Positions 16,392-25,448 of a stretch of DNA of 64,000 bases are shown here, one piece after another. A program made the position numbers and the translations under genes. The DNA is from Gemmatimonas sp. GTDB lineage: Bacteria > Gemmatimonadota > Gemmatimonadetes > Longimicrobiales > Longimicrobiaceae. The notes under the pieces are model-generated. The model had not been told where the DNA came from and made no database searches. It worked only from the letters and a program-made list of their open reading frames with translations. Numbering within the stretch: position 1 is the first letter of the stretch; every line of letters begins with the position of its first letter. The DNA is taken from assembly GCA_009380025.1 (NCBI GenBank), contig WHSP01000004.1, forward strand, positions 1 to 64,000. The letters run 5' to 3'.

Positions 16392-17927
16392 ATGCTTTCC
16401 CGTGTGCTGTCGGGTGCCGTCCATGGCGTCGATGCCTACCTGGTGCGAGTCGAAGCTGACGTCGCCAGCGGCGTCCCCAGCTTCTCGACGGTTGGCCTTC
16501 CCCAGGGCGCCGTGAGGGAAGGTAAGGAGCGAGTTGTCGCCGCCATCAAGAACAGCGGGTTCGAGCTTCCACCGAGACGAATTACGATCAACCTCGCCCC
16601 TGCCGATGTACGGAAAGAGGGGAGTGCGTTCGACCTGCCGATCGCCGTCGGGATCCTGGCGAGTACTGGTCAGCTAACCGATGGACGCCTCGAGGAGTAC
16701 GTACTGCTCGGTGAGCTCGGTCTGGACGGGACGCTCCGCCCCGTCCGCGGTACCTTGCCGATCGCGGTCGAGGTGCGGGCGCGCGGTCTGAAGGGGCTGA
16801 TCGTACCAGGTCACAACGTGCCCGAGGCTGCGGTAGTCTCGGGTCTCCACGTGGTAGGCGCCGAAGCTCTGCGCGAGGTCACGGCGTTCCTCACGGCCCG
16901 CTTCGAACCGCGGACTCCCGAGCCGCGCCTCGCCGCTACCGAAAAGGCCAACGGTGCGCCCCAGGCGGATCTCGCGGACGTCCGCGGTCAGGAGTATGCC
17001 AAACGCGCACTCGAGGTGGCGGCTGCCGGATCCCACAACGTCCTGATGATCGGCCCTCCCGGCTCCGGCAAGACTATGCTTGCCCGACGAATCCCCGGCA
17101 TTCTCCCGCCGCTCTCTCTCGAGGAGGCTCTCGAGACGACGAAGGTCCACTCGGTCGCCGGAGTGTTGGGGGAAGGAAAATCCCTCGTCGGGAACCGCCC
17201 ATTCCGCGCACCGCACCACACCATTACGGACGCCGGGCTGATCGGCGGCGGATCGCCACCCCGACCGGGTGAGGCCTCGCTGGCTCACAACGGCGTCCTC
17301 TTCCTCGACGAGCTTCCCGAGTTCAGACGGAACGTCCTCGAAGTCCTCCGTCAGCCCCTCGAGGATGGTGACGTGACCCTTTCCCGCGCGGCACTCAGTC
17401 TGACCTACCCTGCGAGGTTCATGCTGGCCGCCGCTATGAATCCCTGTCCCTGTGGGTATCAGGGCGATCCGACCCATCGGTGTTCCTGCTCGCCCCAAGC
17501 TCTTACCAGATACCTCGGAAAGGTCTCGGGACCACTGCTGGACCGCATCGACCTTCACGTCGAGGTGCCGGCCGTCCGCTACCGGGAGCTGACCGGCCTA
17601 CGTCCGGGGGAATCGTCCCAACTCATCCGCGAACGGGTATGCCGAGCGCGGGAGCGTCAACGAGATCGCTTTGCCGACTTGCCGTCGATCTTTGCCAACG
17701 CCCACATGCGGCCGCGGGACCTGCGCGAGCACTGTCGTCTCGACGCAGACGGCGATGCCCTTCTGCGATCCGCCATTACCCGACTTGGCCTTTCCGCGCG
17801 CGCCTATCACCGGATCTTGAAGATCGCGCGTACGCTTGCAGACCTAGCCGGCTCCGCGGAGATCCACAGCGCACACGTCGCGGAGGCCGTCCAATATCGG
17901 TCGCTCGACCGCGTCCCAGCCGGATGA
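16392..17927 (+). CDS. comM: YifB/ComM family Mg-chelatase-like AAA+ ATPase
   Basis: 511 residues from the ATG at 16392 (MLSRVLSGAVHGVDAYLVRV, the standard ComM start). Domains are an N-terminal Lon/ChlI-like domain, a central Mg-chelatase AAA+ core with Walker A GPPGSGKT at residues 221-228 and Walker B LFLDELPEF, a Cys-rich CPCGYQGDPTHRCSC segment typical of the family, and the C-terminal ChlI_C domain. ComM is a hexameric branch-migration helicase acting in natural transformation. The gene is convergent with the HTH regulator, with only 9 bp between stops. The upstream in-frame extension to 16080 is non-conserved and rejected. Confidence 0.93.
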   Translation: MLSRVLSGAVHGVDAYLVRVEADVASGVPSFSTVGLPQGAVREGKERVVAAIKNSGFELPPRRITINLAPADVRKEGSAFDLPIAVGILASTGQLTDGRLEEYVLLGELGLDGTLRPVRGTLPIAVEVRARGLKGLIVPGHNVPEAAVVSGLHVVGAEALREVTAFLTARFEPRTPEPRLAATEKANGAPQADLADVRGQEYAKRALEVAAAGSHNVLMIGPPGSGKTMLARRIPGILPPLSLEEALETTKVHSVAGVLGEGKSLVGNRPFRAPHHTITDAGLIGGGSPPRPGEASLAHNGVLFLDELPEFRRNVLEVLRQPLEDGDVTLSRAALSLTYPARFMLAAAMNPCPCGYQGDPTHRCSCSPQALTRYLGKVSGPLLDRIDLHVEVPAVRYRELTGLRPGESSQLIRERVCRARERQRDRFADLPSIFANAHMRPRDLREHCRLDADGDALLRSAITRLGLSARAYHRILKIARTLADLAGSAEIHSAHVAEAVQYRSLDRVPAG

Positions 17928-17936
17928 CGCGGCCTT

Positions 17937-18800
17937 CTACTCGGCCGCCACCGTCCCCCCATTCTCACTACCCTTCCGGGACGGTGCCCGGTACCGCTGC
18001 TTCGGAGCGCGCGCCTCGATCAGTGCCTCCGCGAAGGTCGCCGACGCCGTCTCGAACGCTCCCATCGCTCGAAGCTCCGTCGGGTTGAGCGCCGTAAACC
18101 GCCGCAGCGCAAGCCTCAAGCTGCTATCGGCCGCGTACCCACAAGCCAGTGCCACCGCTGTCACCGATCTGCCCGGATCGTCCAGGAACTCGGCCGCCAG
18201 AAGGATCCGCATCCATGCCAGCAATCTCTTCGGCGGTGGGAGTCCCGCTTTCCGGCACCACCGTGACAGCGTGCGCGGCGTGATGTGCAGCGCCCTCGCC
18301 AGGTCCGCGCCCTGTCCCCCTTCCGCGACGATCGATGTCGCGGCCCCAAGAATCGCTCGCGCCGCCGCCGACGTATACGAGGGAAGCTGCCTCTCGACCA
18401 AGCCGCGCAACGGCCGACCCCGCGCCGCCATCAACCTGCGGCCCAGCGCCGGGCCCGTGACCTCCTCTTCCAGGTCCACCACTCCCACTACACCCCACTG
18501 CCCCAGCTTCAGCACGTCTCCGCCGCAACCCGGCCCGATCGCCATCGCCGCGATCACAGTCAACGACGGAAATCGATTCAGCAGTGACGACAGCTCGATC
18601 GACGGCCCCTTCCCACTGCCCGCATACGGATCCACCACGATCAATGCCGACGCCGGCGACGTCCGAACGGCATCCAACAGCTCATCCCATTCGGCAAACT
18701 CGTCCAATTCCATGCCCTCTTTCCGCGCGACAAACCGGAGTCGCTCGCGGAGGACGGCGTCCGAGTGAAGGACGAGCAAGGGGCGAGGTACTTTCTGCAT
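17937..18800 (-). CDS. AraC-like HTH regulator with degenerate receiver-like N-terminus
   Basis: 287 residues. The N-terminal about 115 residues look like a receiver fold (PRPLLVLHSDAVLRERLRFV..., LIVVDPYAG with Asp57 at the phosphorylation position), but the acidic pair after strand 1 is reduced to a single Asp14, so ordinary phosphorylation is doubtful. From about residue 160 a two-helix-turn-helix AraC-type DNA-binding domain follows: GADLARALHITPRTLSRWCR and SVTAVALACGYAADSSLR. The tail after about residue 250 is basic and low in complexity. It sits beside the lipopeptide and TPR genes and diverges from the lipopeptide gene across an about 127-bp AT-containing gap, so it may regulate it. 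This is inference from position only. Confidence 0.7.
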   Translation of the reverse strand: MQKVPRPLLVLHSDAVLRERLRFVARKEGMELDEFAEWDELLDAVRTSPASALIVVDPYAGSGKGPSIELSSLLNRFPSLTVIAAMAIGPGCGGDVLKLGQWGVVGVVDLEEEVTGPALGRRLMAARGRPLRGLVERQLPSYTSAAARAILGAATSIVAEGGQGADLARALHITPRTLSRWCRKAGLPPPKRLLAWMRILLAAEFLDDPGRSVTAVALACGYAADSSLRLALRRFTALNPTELRAMGAFETASATFAEALIEARAPKQRYRAPSRKGSENGGTVAAE

Positions 18801-18927
18801 GGAAGTGTCCTAAAATATTCTGTGGAAGGGGTCTACGCCGTGGCCAAAGCGCCCCGACCAGGCGACTTTGTAAGGGTTGACCGGCTGAAGCAGTCCGCAT
18901 CTCACCCGAACAGGATCGGAGATCATC

Positions 18928-19059
18928 ATGAAGCGAATTCGCATCGGTCTACTCGCCATCAGCTTTGCGGTCCTCGCGGCAGCTTGCGATGCCACGGCGC
19001 CGACCTCAGCCGCCGACTGCGATCCGACGATGGGTTCTGGCATCGATCGGTGCGAGTGA
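18928..19059 (+). CDS. 43-residue exported lipopeptide-like small protein
   Basis: A short open frame with strong local support: ATG at 18928 preceded by GGAG about eight bases upstream, and a complete bacterial signal sequence (MKRIRIGLLAISFAVLAAAC) ending in a lipobox-like LAAAC with Cys20. The mature part would be only 24 residues, with three Cys (20, 29 and 42), Ser/Thr/Asp-rich, ending GSGIDRCE. Its stop codon (19057-19059) directly abuts the stop codon of the convergent TPR gene (19060-19062). It is too short for usual ORF calling. No known function; the arrangement suggests an exported peptide or small lipoprotein linked to the TPR protein. Confidence 0.6.
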   Translation: MKRIRIGLLAISFAVLAAACDATAPTSAADCDPTMGSGIDRCE

Positions 19060-20319
19060 TCATCGGACGGCGCCGAGGGACGTCAGGGCCGTCTCGAACT
19101 CGGTAACTACGCCGTCCACGTGATCCGGGGTCGGGAGGAGTGGTTCAGTCTGCGGTGGCTGATCGGCACCAGCGTAGCGAAGCGAATCGAGGAAGGTCTC
19201 TGCCTCGTGAAGCAGAGCGAATTCGCTTCGCTGCGTTGCCCCGGAGCGCGCGGCGGCGCCGTAGTTGGATGCGAGGGTGGAATCGCCGAGGGAGGCCGCG
19301 CCTCTAGCAAGAGAGAGCAGCGCCGGGGTCGCACCTTGGAGCGTGCCCGGGTAGCGCAACAGCTCGTCGGCGGTCTCCCTGGCCGATGTGAAGGTGCTGG
19401 GATCGCCGAGGGCGCCTGCGGCGCGGGCGATGGCTGCGGCGCGAGCGAGGCGGTCGAGCGGTGTGCCGAAGTCAGGGGGTGAAGCGACAAACGTCCTGAG
19501 CGCGCCAGCGGCATAGCCTGCCTTCATGAGGTAGACGCCGTAATCGTGAGCCAGCGCGGGCAACCGGGGGTGCCCCACCCGGTATGTCTGGAGCGCCAGG
19601 CAAGCGAGCCGAGTCGATTCGTCGAGGCGATCGGTTCGAATGGCAACCACGGTGAGCTCGTGATAAGCCGCGGCGGCCAGGCCCCGGATGGAGAAGCGCT
19701 TCGCTGCTCGGAGGCCCCGAATCAACGCCCTTCGGGCCTGTGGAAAGTTACCGCGGTGCATGAAGACGGTCCCGAGGCCAATATAGGATCGAGAAAAGTC
19801 ATACCAAGACCTGCTCATCCTGGCTCGGGAGATGGCCTGTCGATACCAGGTTTCCGCACGGGTATATTCCGCGCGGCGCTTCGCGAGCCGGGCCACTTCA
19901 CGGGCCACTTCCGCGTTCGCCGGCTCCACCACCGCGGCGGCCTGCAAGAACTCGATCGCCGTTCCCAATAGCCCCTGCTCGTTGGCCCAGTCGGAGAGCT
20001 CACGGCAGGAGGTGCAAACCGTGGCTGCCCGCGCTCGCGGTTGAAGAACGGCCGCTGCCTTCTGCATCGCCGGGCGAATCTCGTCCGGCACCAGGGTGCC
20101 TTCGATCCACCCCCTTCGTTGTGCGAGTGCACCATCCCCGAAGGCCTGCGGTCTCTCTCCCTCCGAAAGCTCACCCCAGAGCCGTACCGAACGTACTGTC
20201 TTCCAGAGGAGTAGGCCCAGGTCGCCTGAGAACTCGGTGAGCACGATGGCGGAGTCGATCGTCTCGCCGTCGTGCAGGATGGGAGGGGGAAGTCGTTGCG
20301 GCTGCTTGCGCTTGTTCAT
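19060..20319 (-). CDS. TPR-repeat protein, probable peptide- or protein-binding sensor
   Basis: About 419 residues from the ATG at 20317-20319 (a TTG at 20379 would add 20). An N-terminal segment (SAIVLTEFSGDLGLLLWKTV, then SVRLWGEL) is followed from about residue 95 by a helical solenoid with recognisable TPR units, e.g. WANEQGLLGTAIEFLQAAAV, LAKRRAEYTRAETWYRQAI, YIGLGTVFMHRGNFPQARRA and AHDYGVYLMKAGYAAGALRT. There is no signal peptide and no HTH, so it is cytosolic and would act by binding a partner. It contains a CTSC motif at about residue 100. It converges on the 43-residue lipopeptide gene. I recall similar leaders in Gemmatimonadota TPR proteins but cannot verify that here. Confidence 0.7.
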   Translation of the reverse strand: MNKRKQPQRLPPPILHDGETIDSAIVLTEFSGDLGLLLWKTVRSVRLWGELSEGERPQAFGDGALAQRRGWIEGTLVPDEIRPAMQKAAAVLQPRARAATVCTSCRELSDWANEQGLLGTAIEFLQAAAVVEPANAEVAREVARLAKRRAEYTRAETWYRQAISRARMSRSWYDFSRSYIGLGTVFMHRGNFPQARRALIRGLRAAKRFSIRGLAAAAYHELTVVAIRTDRLDESTRLACLALQTYRVGHPRLPALAHDYGVYLMKAGYAAGALRTFVASPPDFGTPLDRLARAAAIARAAGALGDPSTFTSARETADELLRYPGTLQGATPALLSLARGAASLGDSTLASNYGAAARSGATQRSEFALLHEAETFLDSLRYAGADQPPQTEPLLPTPDHVDGVVTEFETALTSLGAVR

Positions 20320-20595
20320 TCGCCGAAGACTCTGAAGTGTGGGTGGAATGGTGCAGACCAAATCAAATGTAGTCGTCAATGCTTTCCTTTTCTATATCGC
20401 ACTCCAGCGTCGCTCTGGAAAGGGGTTTGTGCGACACCGATCCGGCAACTGGTCGCTTCCTTTCGCCCGCCGGGCGAGTCATCGGCGAAGGTACGGGGTA
20501 GTAGGAAGCTCGACGGGCCCGTTTCTGCCAGGTGTTGGAGGGGATGGGTCCGGATGGGACCGGGAACGAGAAAAACGAGTCGTGCCGTTTCGCGA

Positions 20596-21756
20596 ATGAC
20601 CGAGATCTATCTGGACTATGCGGCGACCTCGGCGGTCCGTCCGCCGGTCGTGCTCGAAGCGATAGCCGGCTATCTGGCGGACATTGGGGCGACACCAGGC
20701 AGGTCGGGCCACCGGCGTTCGCTCGCTGCTGGACGCCTTGCGCTGCGGTGCCGGAAGCAGCTGGCCGAGCTCCTCGGGTATTCGGGCGATCCCGGTCGGG
20801 TCACCTTCCAGCTCAATGCGACGCACGCTCTCAACGTCGCGATTGTTGGGACGTTACGCCCGGGCGATCGCGTCATCGGAACGGCATTCGACCACAACTC
20901 GGTTCGCCGGCCGCTTACGGCGTTGGCGCGTCGAGGGGTATCCTCCGAGACCCTCGAGCTTTCCGCGTCCGGCGAAACCGACCTCGTCGACCTCCGGGAT
21001 CTGCTGAGTGGCGCTGGAAGGCCGGCGCGTCTTCTCGTCATCCCCCACGCATCCAACGTGACCGGCACGGTTCTCCCGGTGAAGCCGATGGTCGATCTCG
21101 CCCATGAGTTCGACACGTTGGTACTGCTCGACGCCGCGCAGACGATGGGCCATTTTCCCGTCGACGTCGAGGATCTCGGTGTGGATCTGGTCGCGTTCAG
21201 TGGGCACAAGGGGTTGGCGGGCCCCCAGGGGACAGGGGGACTCTGGGTTCGCGAGGGGGTAGAGGTCGAACCGCTGCTCTTCGGCGGTACGGGAGGTGAC
21301 TCCGGTCCCCCGGAGATGCCCGCCACGTTTCCGGACCACCTGGAGGCGGGCACGCAGAACGCGCCGGGGATCGCCGGCCTCGCCGCGGCGACGGAGTGGG
21401 TGCTGGCGAAGGGCGTCCACGAACGCCGTCGGGAGGAGATGCTACTTAAGAGCCTCTTGCTCGAGGGACTGCGGCGGCTTCCCTCGGTACGAATCCTTTC
21501 CGCTGAGGGTGCCGAATCCGTCGGCATCGTCACGCTGCTCTTGGCGGGTCGGGATCCCGGGGAGCTGGCGATGACGCTCGATCGCGACTATGGCATCCAG
21601 ACTCGAGCAGGTCTCCACTGCGCGCCAGGGGCCCATCGGGTGCTCGGCACGTTGCAGACCGGAGCTTTGCGCCTCTCGGTCGGCTGGGCGACGACAGCCG
21701 GAGAAATCGAGCAGACAATCGATGCCTTCAAGCAACTTGACATCATCGGAACGTAA
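20596..21756 (+). CDS. Class V aminotransferase, cysteine desulfurase family
   Basis: 386 residues of a PLP-dependent fold-type I enzyme. The start MTEIYLDYAATSAVRPPV is the standard cysteine desulfurase N-terminus. LLDAAQTMGHFPVD gives the PLP-binding Asp/Gln, FSGHKGLAGPQG has the Schiff-base Lys205, and GLHCAPGAHRVLGT carries the catalytic loop Cys342. The sequence style matches the desulfurase subfamily typified by TIGR01977 rather than IscS or SufS proper. It would supply sulfur from cysteine for Fe-S cluster or thio-cofactor synthesis, but no suf or isc genes adjoin it. The upstream in-frame region back to 20272 is not conserved and overlaps the divergent TPR gene. Confidence 0.85.
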   Translation: MTEIYLDYAATSAVRPPVVLEAIAGYLADIGATPGRSGHRRSLAAGRLALRCRKQLAELLGYSGDPGRVTFQLNATHALNVAIVGTLRPGDRVIGTAFDHNSVRRPLTALARRGVSSETLELSASGETDLVDLRDLLSGAGRPARLLVIPHASNVTGTVLPVKPMVDLAHEFDTLVLLDAAQTMGHFPVDVEDLGVDLVAFSGHKGLAGPQGTGGLWVREGVEVEPLLFGGTGGDSGPPEMPATFPDHLEAGTQNAPGIAGLAAATEWVLAKGVHERRREEMLLKSLLLEGLRRLPSVRILSAEGAESVGIVTLLLAGRDPGELAMTLDRDYGIQTRAGLHCAPGAHRVLGTLQTGALRLSVGWATTAGEIEQTIDAFKQLDIIGT

Positions 21757-21759
21757 CGA

Positions 21760-22353
21760 ATGGGCAAAAAGGTCATTTTCGGTGTTGCTACACTGTTCAT
21801 CCTGGGGGCCGCCCTCCTGGCGGCCCGCGGCGGATTGTTTGCGCCTGGAACGCCCGAGGTATCCACCGTTTCTCCGGAGGCCGCCGCCCGGGCAGAAGAG
21901 AAGTTGGCGGAGCTCGCGGCCAACGGGGTCGAGGCTCGCCTCGACGCGGGGGAGTTGACGAGCCTTCTCCGCTATCGCCTTGACGCCTGGTCGGACACTC
22001 CGGTCATCGAGCCCTCGGTCAGCATCGTCCTGGACACGGTGACGCTCAGCGGCTCCGTAGCGGCGGCCGATCTGCCTGCCGAACCGGAGCTCGAGGCGTT
22101 CCGCTATCTCCTCCCGGAGACGACCCAGGTCGTCGTCACAGGCACCCTGTCCACGGGCGCAGCCGGGGTGGCGACCCTTCGTATCTCGTCCGTCGAGGTC
22201 GCGGGCATGCCGGTGCCGCCTCGTTTCTATCCTGTCATCCTGAGCCGCTTCGGCACCCAGTACCACAAGCCGCCCGACGGCATCGCTCTCCCTCTGCCCG
22301 CTGTCGTCAGCGACGCGCGGGTCGAAGATGGCGAGCTCGTCCTTTCGCCCTGA
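21760..22353 (+). CDS. Membrane-anchored protein of unknown function
   Basis: 197 residues. A single N-terminal hydrophobic segment (VIFGVATLFILGAALLAARG) acts as anchor or uncleaved signal, followed by an extracytoplasmic part with alternating beta strands (VSIVLDTVTLSGSVAAADL, TQVVVTGTLSTG, VATLRISSVEVAGMPVPP) and ending ARVEDGELVLSP. The pattern of an N-terminal helix then lipid-binding-like strands recalls LmeA/DUF2993-type proteins, but similarity is weak. It lies three bases after the desulfurase stop and 18 bases before the NtrC-like gene, so the three are probably one operon. Confidence 0.6.
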   Translation: MGKKVIFGVATLFILGAALLAARGGLFAPGTPEVSTVSPEAAARAEEKLAELAANGVEARLDAGELTSLLRYRLDAWSDTPVIEPSVSIVLDTVTLSGSVAAADLPAEPELEAFRYLLPETTQVVVTGTLSTGAAGVATLRISSVEVAGMPVPPRFYPVILSRFGTQYHKPPDGIALPLPAVVSDARVEDGELVLSP

Positions 22354-22371
22354 CCCCTTCCCGCACCCGCC

Positions 22372-23733
22372 ATGGCTCGCCTGCTCGTCGTCGACGACGA
22401 AGAAGGGATCCGCCGCGTCCTCGCGCAACTCTTCGAATACGAGGGCCACGAGGTACGCTCCGCCTCGAGCGGTCCCGAGGCGATCGGCGTCTTCGGCGAC
22501 TTCCTGCCTGACCTCACGTTCATGGACGTCAAGATGGCCCGGATGGACGGGCTGGAGACGTTGACCCGAATCCGGGAGGTCAATCCGCACGCCTTGGTCG
22601 TCATGATCAGCGGGCACGGGACCATCGAGACAGCCGTCGAGGCGACTCGCCGCGGTGCCTATGACTTCCTCGAAAAGCCCCTCGACACCGATCGCATCCT
22701 CCTAGTGCTGAGGAACGCCCTACAACAGCGGGGCCTTCTCGCCGAGAACGAGCGGTTGAAGGGGGAAGTGCAGAGCCGGTACGAGATCGTGGGTCGTAGC
22801 TTTGCCATTCGACAGGTGCTGGAGCGGCTCGAGCGGGTCGCCCCGACGGACGCTCGCGTCCTGATCTCCGGTGAGAACGGGACAGGAAAGGAGCTCGTCG
22901 CTCGCGCAATCCATCGGCTCTCCCCACGGGCCGAGGCCCCCTTCGTAGAGGTGAACTGCGCTGCCATCCCCAGCGAGCTGATCGAGTCCGAGCTCTTCGG
23001 GCACGTCAAGGGATCGTTTACCGGAGCGCACGAGGACCGCGCCGGGAAATTCGAGCTGGCGCATAGTGGGACCCTGTTCCTGGACGAAGTCGGCGACATG
23101 AGCCTCGCCGCCCAGGCCAAGGTGCTCCGCGCTCTCCAGGAAGGGATCGTTACCCGGGTTGGCAGCGGTCGCGCCATCCAGGTCGACGTTCGCGTTCTAT
23201 CGGCAACCAACAAGGACCTCGCCGAGGAGATCCGTGAAGGGCGATTCCGTGAGGACCTCTTGCATCGCCTCAACGTCATCCCATTGCATGTCCCGCCCCT
23301 TCGCGAGAGGCGGGAGGATGTACCGATGCTCGTCCATCATTTCGCGGAGCGCGCCGTCCGTGAGGCGCATCTCGCGCCGAAATCCTTTACTGACGGGGCC
23401 GTCGAGCAGCTGCAGCGAATGGAGTGGTCGGGCAACGTCAGGGAACTCCGCAACACGATCGAGCGGCTGCTGATCCTGGGGTCGGGACTGCAGATCACCG
23501 AACACGATGTCGAGCTTCTCGTGAGCGGCCAAACGTCCGGTGCCGGTCTCTCGGCCGATCTGCTTTCCTGCGAGACTTTCTCCGGGTTCAAAGACGCTGC
23601 CGAAAGAGCCTATATCCTCCACAAGCTCCGCGAGCACGATTGGAACGTTTCGGAGACTGCCCGCCTCCTCGATATGCCACGCTCCAACCTGTACAAGAAG
23701 ATCGAGAAGTATGAGCTCGTGCGGGAGGAGTAG
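22372..23733 (+). CDS. NtrC-family sigma-54-dependent response regulator
   Basis: 453 residues. A receiver domain (VVDDEEG at 6-12, phospho-acceptor Asp52 in FMDVKM, KPLDT) is joined to a sigma-54 AAA+ domain with Walker A GENGTGKE (167-174), the sigma-54 loop as GSFTGA (214-219; canonical GAFTGA with Ala to Ser), Walker B GTLFLDEV, R-finger region and a C-terminal Fis-type HTH (WNVSETARLLDMPRSNLYKK). It activates sigma-54 promoters when phosphorylated. No kinase is adjacent; the NtrY-like kinase at 8306 is the best partner in the window. The C-terminal similarity to NtrX-like regulators supports that pairing but does not prove it. Confidence 0.92.
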   Translation: MARLLVVDDEEGIRRVLAQLFEYEGHEVRSASSGPEAIGVFGDFLPDLTFMDVKMARMDGLETLTRIREVNPHALVVMISGHGTIETAVEATRRGAYDFLEKPLDTDRILLVLRNALQQRGLLAENERLKGEVQSRYEIVGRSFAIRQVLERLERVAPTDARVLISGENGTGKELVARAIHRLSPRAEAPFVEVNCAAIPSELIESELFGHVKGSFTGAHEDRAGKFELAHSGTLFLDEVGDMSLAAQAKVLRALQEGIVTRVGSGRAIQVDVRVLSATNKDLAEEIREGRFREDLLHRLNVIPLHVPPLRERREDVPMLVHHFAERAVREAHLAPKSFTDGAVEQLQRMEWSGNVRELRNTIERLLILGSGLQITEHDVELLVSGQTSGAGLSADLLSCETFSGFKDAAERAYILHKLREHDWNVSETARLLDMPRSNLYKKIEKYELVREE

Positions 23734-23797
23734 AAGAAGACGGCGCGCGATGTGCCTGTCCGAGATCGCGGGCTGACCACGGTGCCAGGAGCGATAG

Positions 23798-25300
23798 ATG
23801 AGGACTGTAAAAAACAGGAACTACATCGGCGGAGAATGGGTCGATCCGGCGACCGGCGAGTACTTCGAGAATCGCAATCCGGCCAACCGGGACGACTTGA
23901 TCGGAGTCTGGCCGATGTCCGGTGCGGCGGACGTGGATCGAGCAGTGGAGGCTGCGGTCGACGGGTTCAAGAGGTGGCGCTCGACGCCGGCACCGGAACG
24001 CGGGGCACTCTTGAAGCGGGTCGGAGACCTGCTGGAGGAGCGGAAGGAGGAGATCGCTCGTGCAGCCACACGCGAGATGGGCAAGGTCCTGCTGGAGACG
24101 CGCGGGGATGTCCAGGAAGGGATCGATACGGCCTACTACGCCGCGACGGAGGGGCGCCGGCTCTTCGGTCATACAGTGCCTTCCGAGCTGCGTCAGAAGT
24201 GGGCGATGAGCTATCGTCGCCCGATTGGACCGGCCGGCCTCGTCACGCCGTTCAACTTCCCGATGGCCATTCCGACGTGGAAGATGTTCCCGGCCCTCGT
24301 TTGTGGGAACAGCGTGATCCTCAAGCCGGCCGAGGACGTTCCCCACACGGCGACACTCCTCGTCCAGATCCTGATCGATGCCGGGATTCCGCCTGGCGTG
24401 GTCAACCTGGTACACGGGCTCGGGGAGCAGGCGGGCGCCGCCCTCGTCGCTCATCCCGACGTCCCGGTCGTTTCGTTCACGGGCTCGACGGAGACCGGCC
24501 GTGCCATCGGCCGAACCTGTGGCGAGATGCACAAGCGCCTCTCACTCGAAATGGGCGGTAAGAACGCACAGATCGTGATGGATGACGCGGACATGGATCT
24601 CGCGATCGACGGCGTTCTGTGGGGGGCATTCGGCACGACCGGCCAGCGCTGTACGGCGACCTCGCGCCTCCTCCTCCAGGACGGCATCCACGATGCCTTT
24701 CTCGACCGCCTGCTCGTTCGTACCGCGGCACTGCGGCTCGGCGATGGCCTCCGAGACGGAGTCGACGTAGGACCGCTGATCAATGAGAGCGCACTCCAAA
24801 AGGTGGAAGCGTACATCGCAATCGGTAGGTCGGAGGCGGAGCTCCGGATCGGCGGGAGGCTCGCTTCGGACGATGGCCTCGAAGACGGCTTCTTCTTCGA
24901 GCCGACGATCTTCTCCGAGGTTGCCCCCGGCTCGAGAATGGCGATCGAGGAGATCTTTGGCCCGGTCCTGTCGGTGATCCGCTTCCACGACGTAGACGAG
25001 GCGTTCTTCATCAACAACGAGGTCAGCTACGGTCTCTCCAGCTCCCTCTACACCCGCGACACCAACGTCGCGTTTCGAGCCTTTGCCGAGCTCGACAACG
25101 GCCTCACCTACATCAACGCACCAACGATCGGAGCCGAGGCCCACCTGCCGTTCGGCGGCGTGAAGCAGACCGGGAACGGCCATCGTGAAGGCGGCTGGGA
25201 AGTCTACGAGTTCTACTCGGAGACGAAGGTGTGCTACGTCGATTACTCCGGAAGTCTCCAACGGGCACAGATCGACAACTACGATGCTGGCCCGTACTGA
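23798..25300 (+). CDS. NAD(P)-dependent aldehyde dehydrogenase
   Basis: 500 residues, full-length ALDH superfamily. The cofactor-binding [12 protein letters not shown], the general-base Glu251 in LEMGGKNAQ, the catalytic Cys285 in [12 protein letters not shown] and [11 protein letters not shown] are all intact, so it should oxidise an aldehyde or semialdehyde to the acid in the cytosol. The N-terminus ([23 protein letters not shown]) and the C-terminal [18 protein letters not shown] resemble 2-oxoglutarate-semialdehyde and related dehydrogenases, but substrate cannot be fixed from sequence. ATG at 23798 with AGGAG six to seven bases upstream. Neighbours give no pathway clue. Confidence 0.88.
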   Translation: MRTVKNRNYIGGEWVDPATGEYFENRNPANRDDLIGVWPMSGAADVDRAVEAAVDGFKRWRSTPAPERGALLKRVGDLLEERKEEIARAATREMGKVLLETRGDVQEGIDTAYYAATEGRRLFGHTVPSELRQKWAMSYRRPIGPAGLVTPFNFPMAIPTWKMFPALVCGNSVILKPAEDVPHTATLLVQILIDAGIPPGVVNLVHGLGEQAGAALVAHPDVPVVSFTGSTETGRAIGRTCGEMHKRLSLEMGGKNAQIVMDDADMDLAIDGVLWGAFGTTGQRCTATSRLLLQDGIHDAFLDRLLVRTAALRLGDGLRDGVDVGPLINESALQKVEAYIAIGRSEAELRIGGRLASDDGLEDGFFFEPTIFSEVAPGSRMAIEEIFGPVLSVIRFHDVDEAFFINNEVSYGLSSSLYTRDTNVAFRAFAELDNGLTYINAPTIGAEAHLPFGGVKQTGNGHREGGWEVYEFYSETKVCYVDYSGSLQRAQIDNYDAGPY

Positions 25301-25448
25301 TTCGCCAGGAACGCTGCGACAGCCGCCGCGTACAACTCGGCAAGCCATCGCTCGGGTAGTATCTTCGACGCGGTCTCCTACGGGAACCTCGCCGACCCCC
25401 GGTCGCAGGCCAGGGCTGCGACCCGACCGGTCGGTGACGCACTGAATC

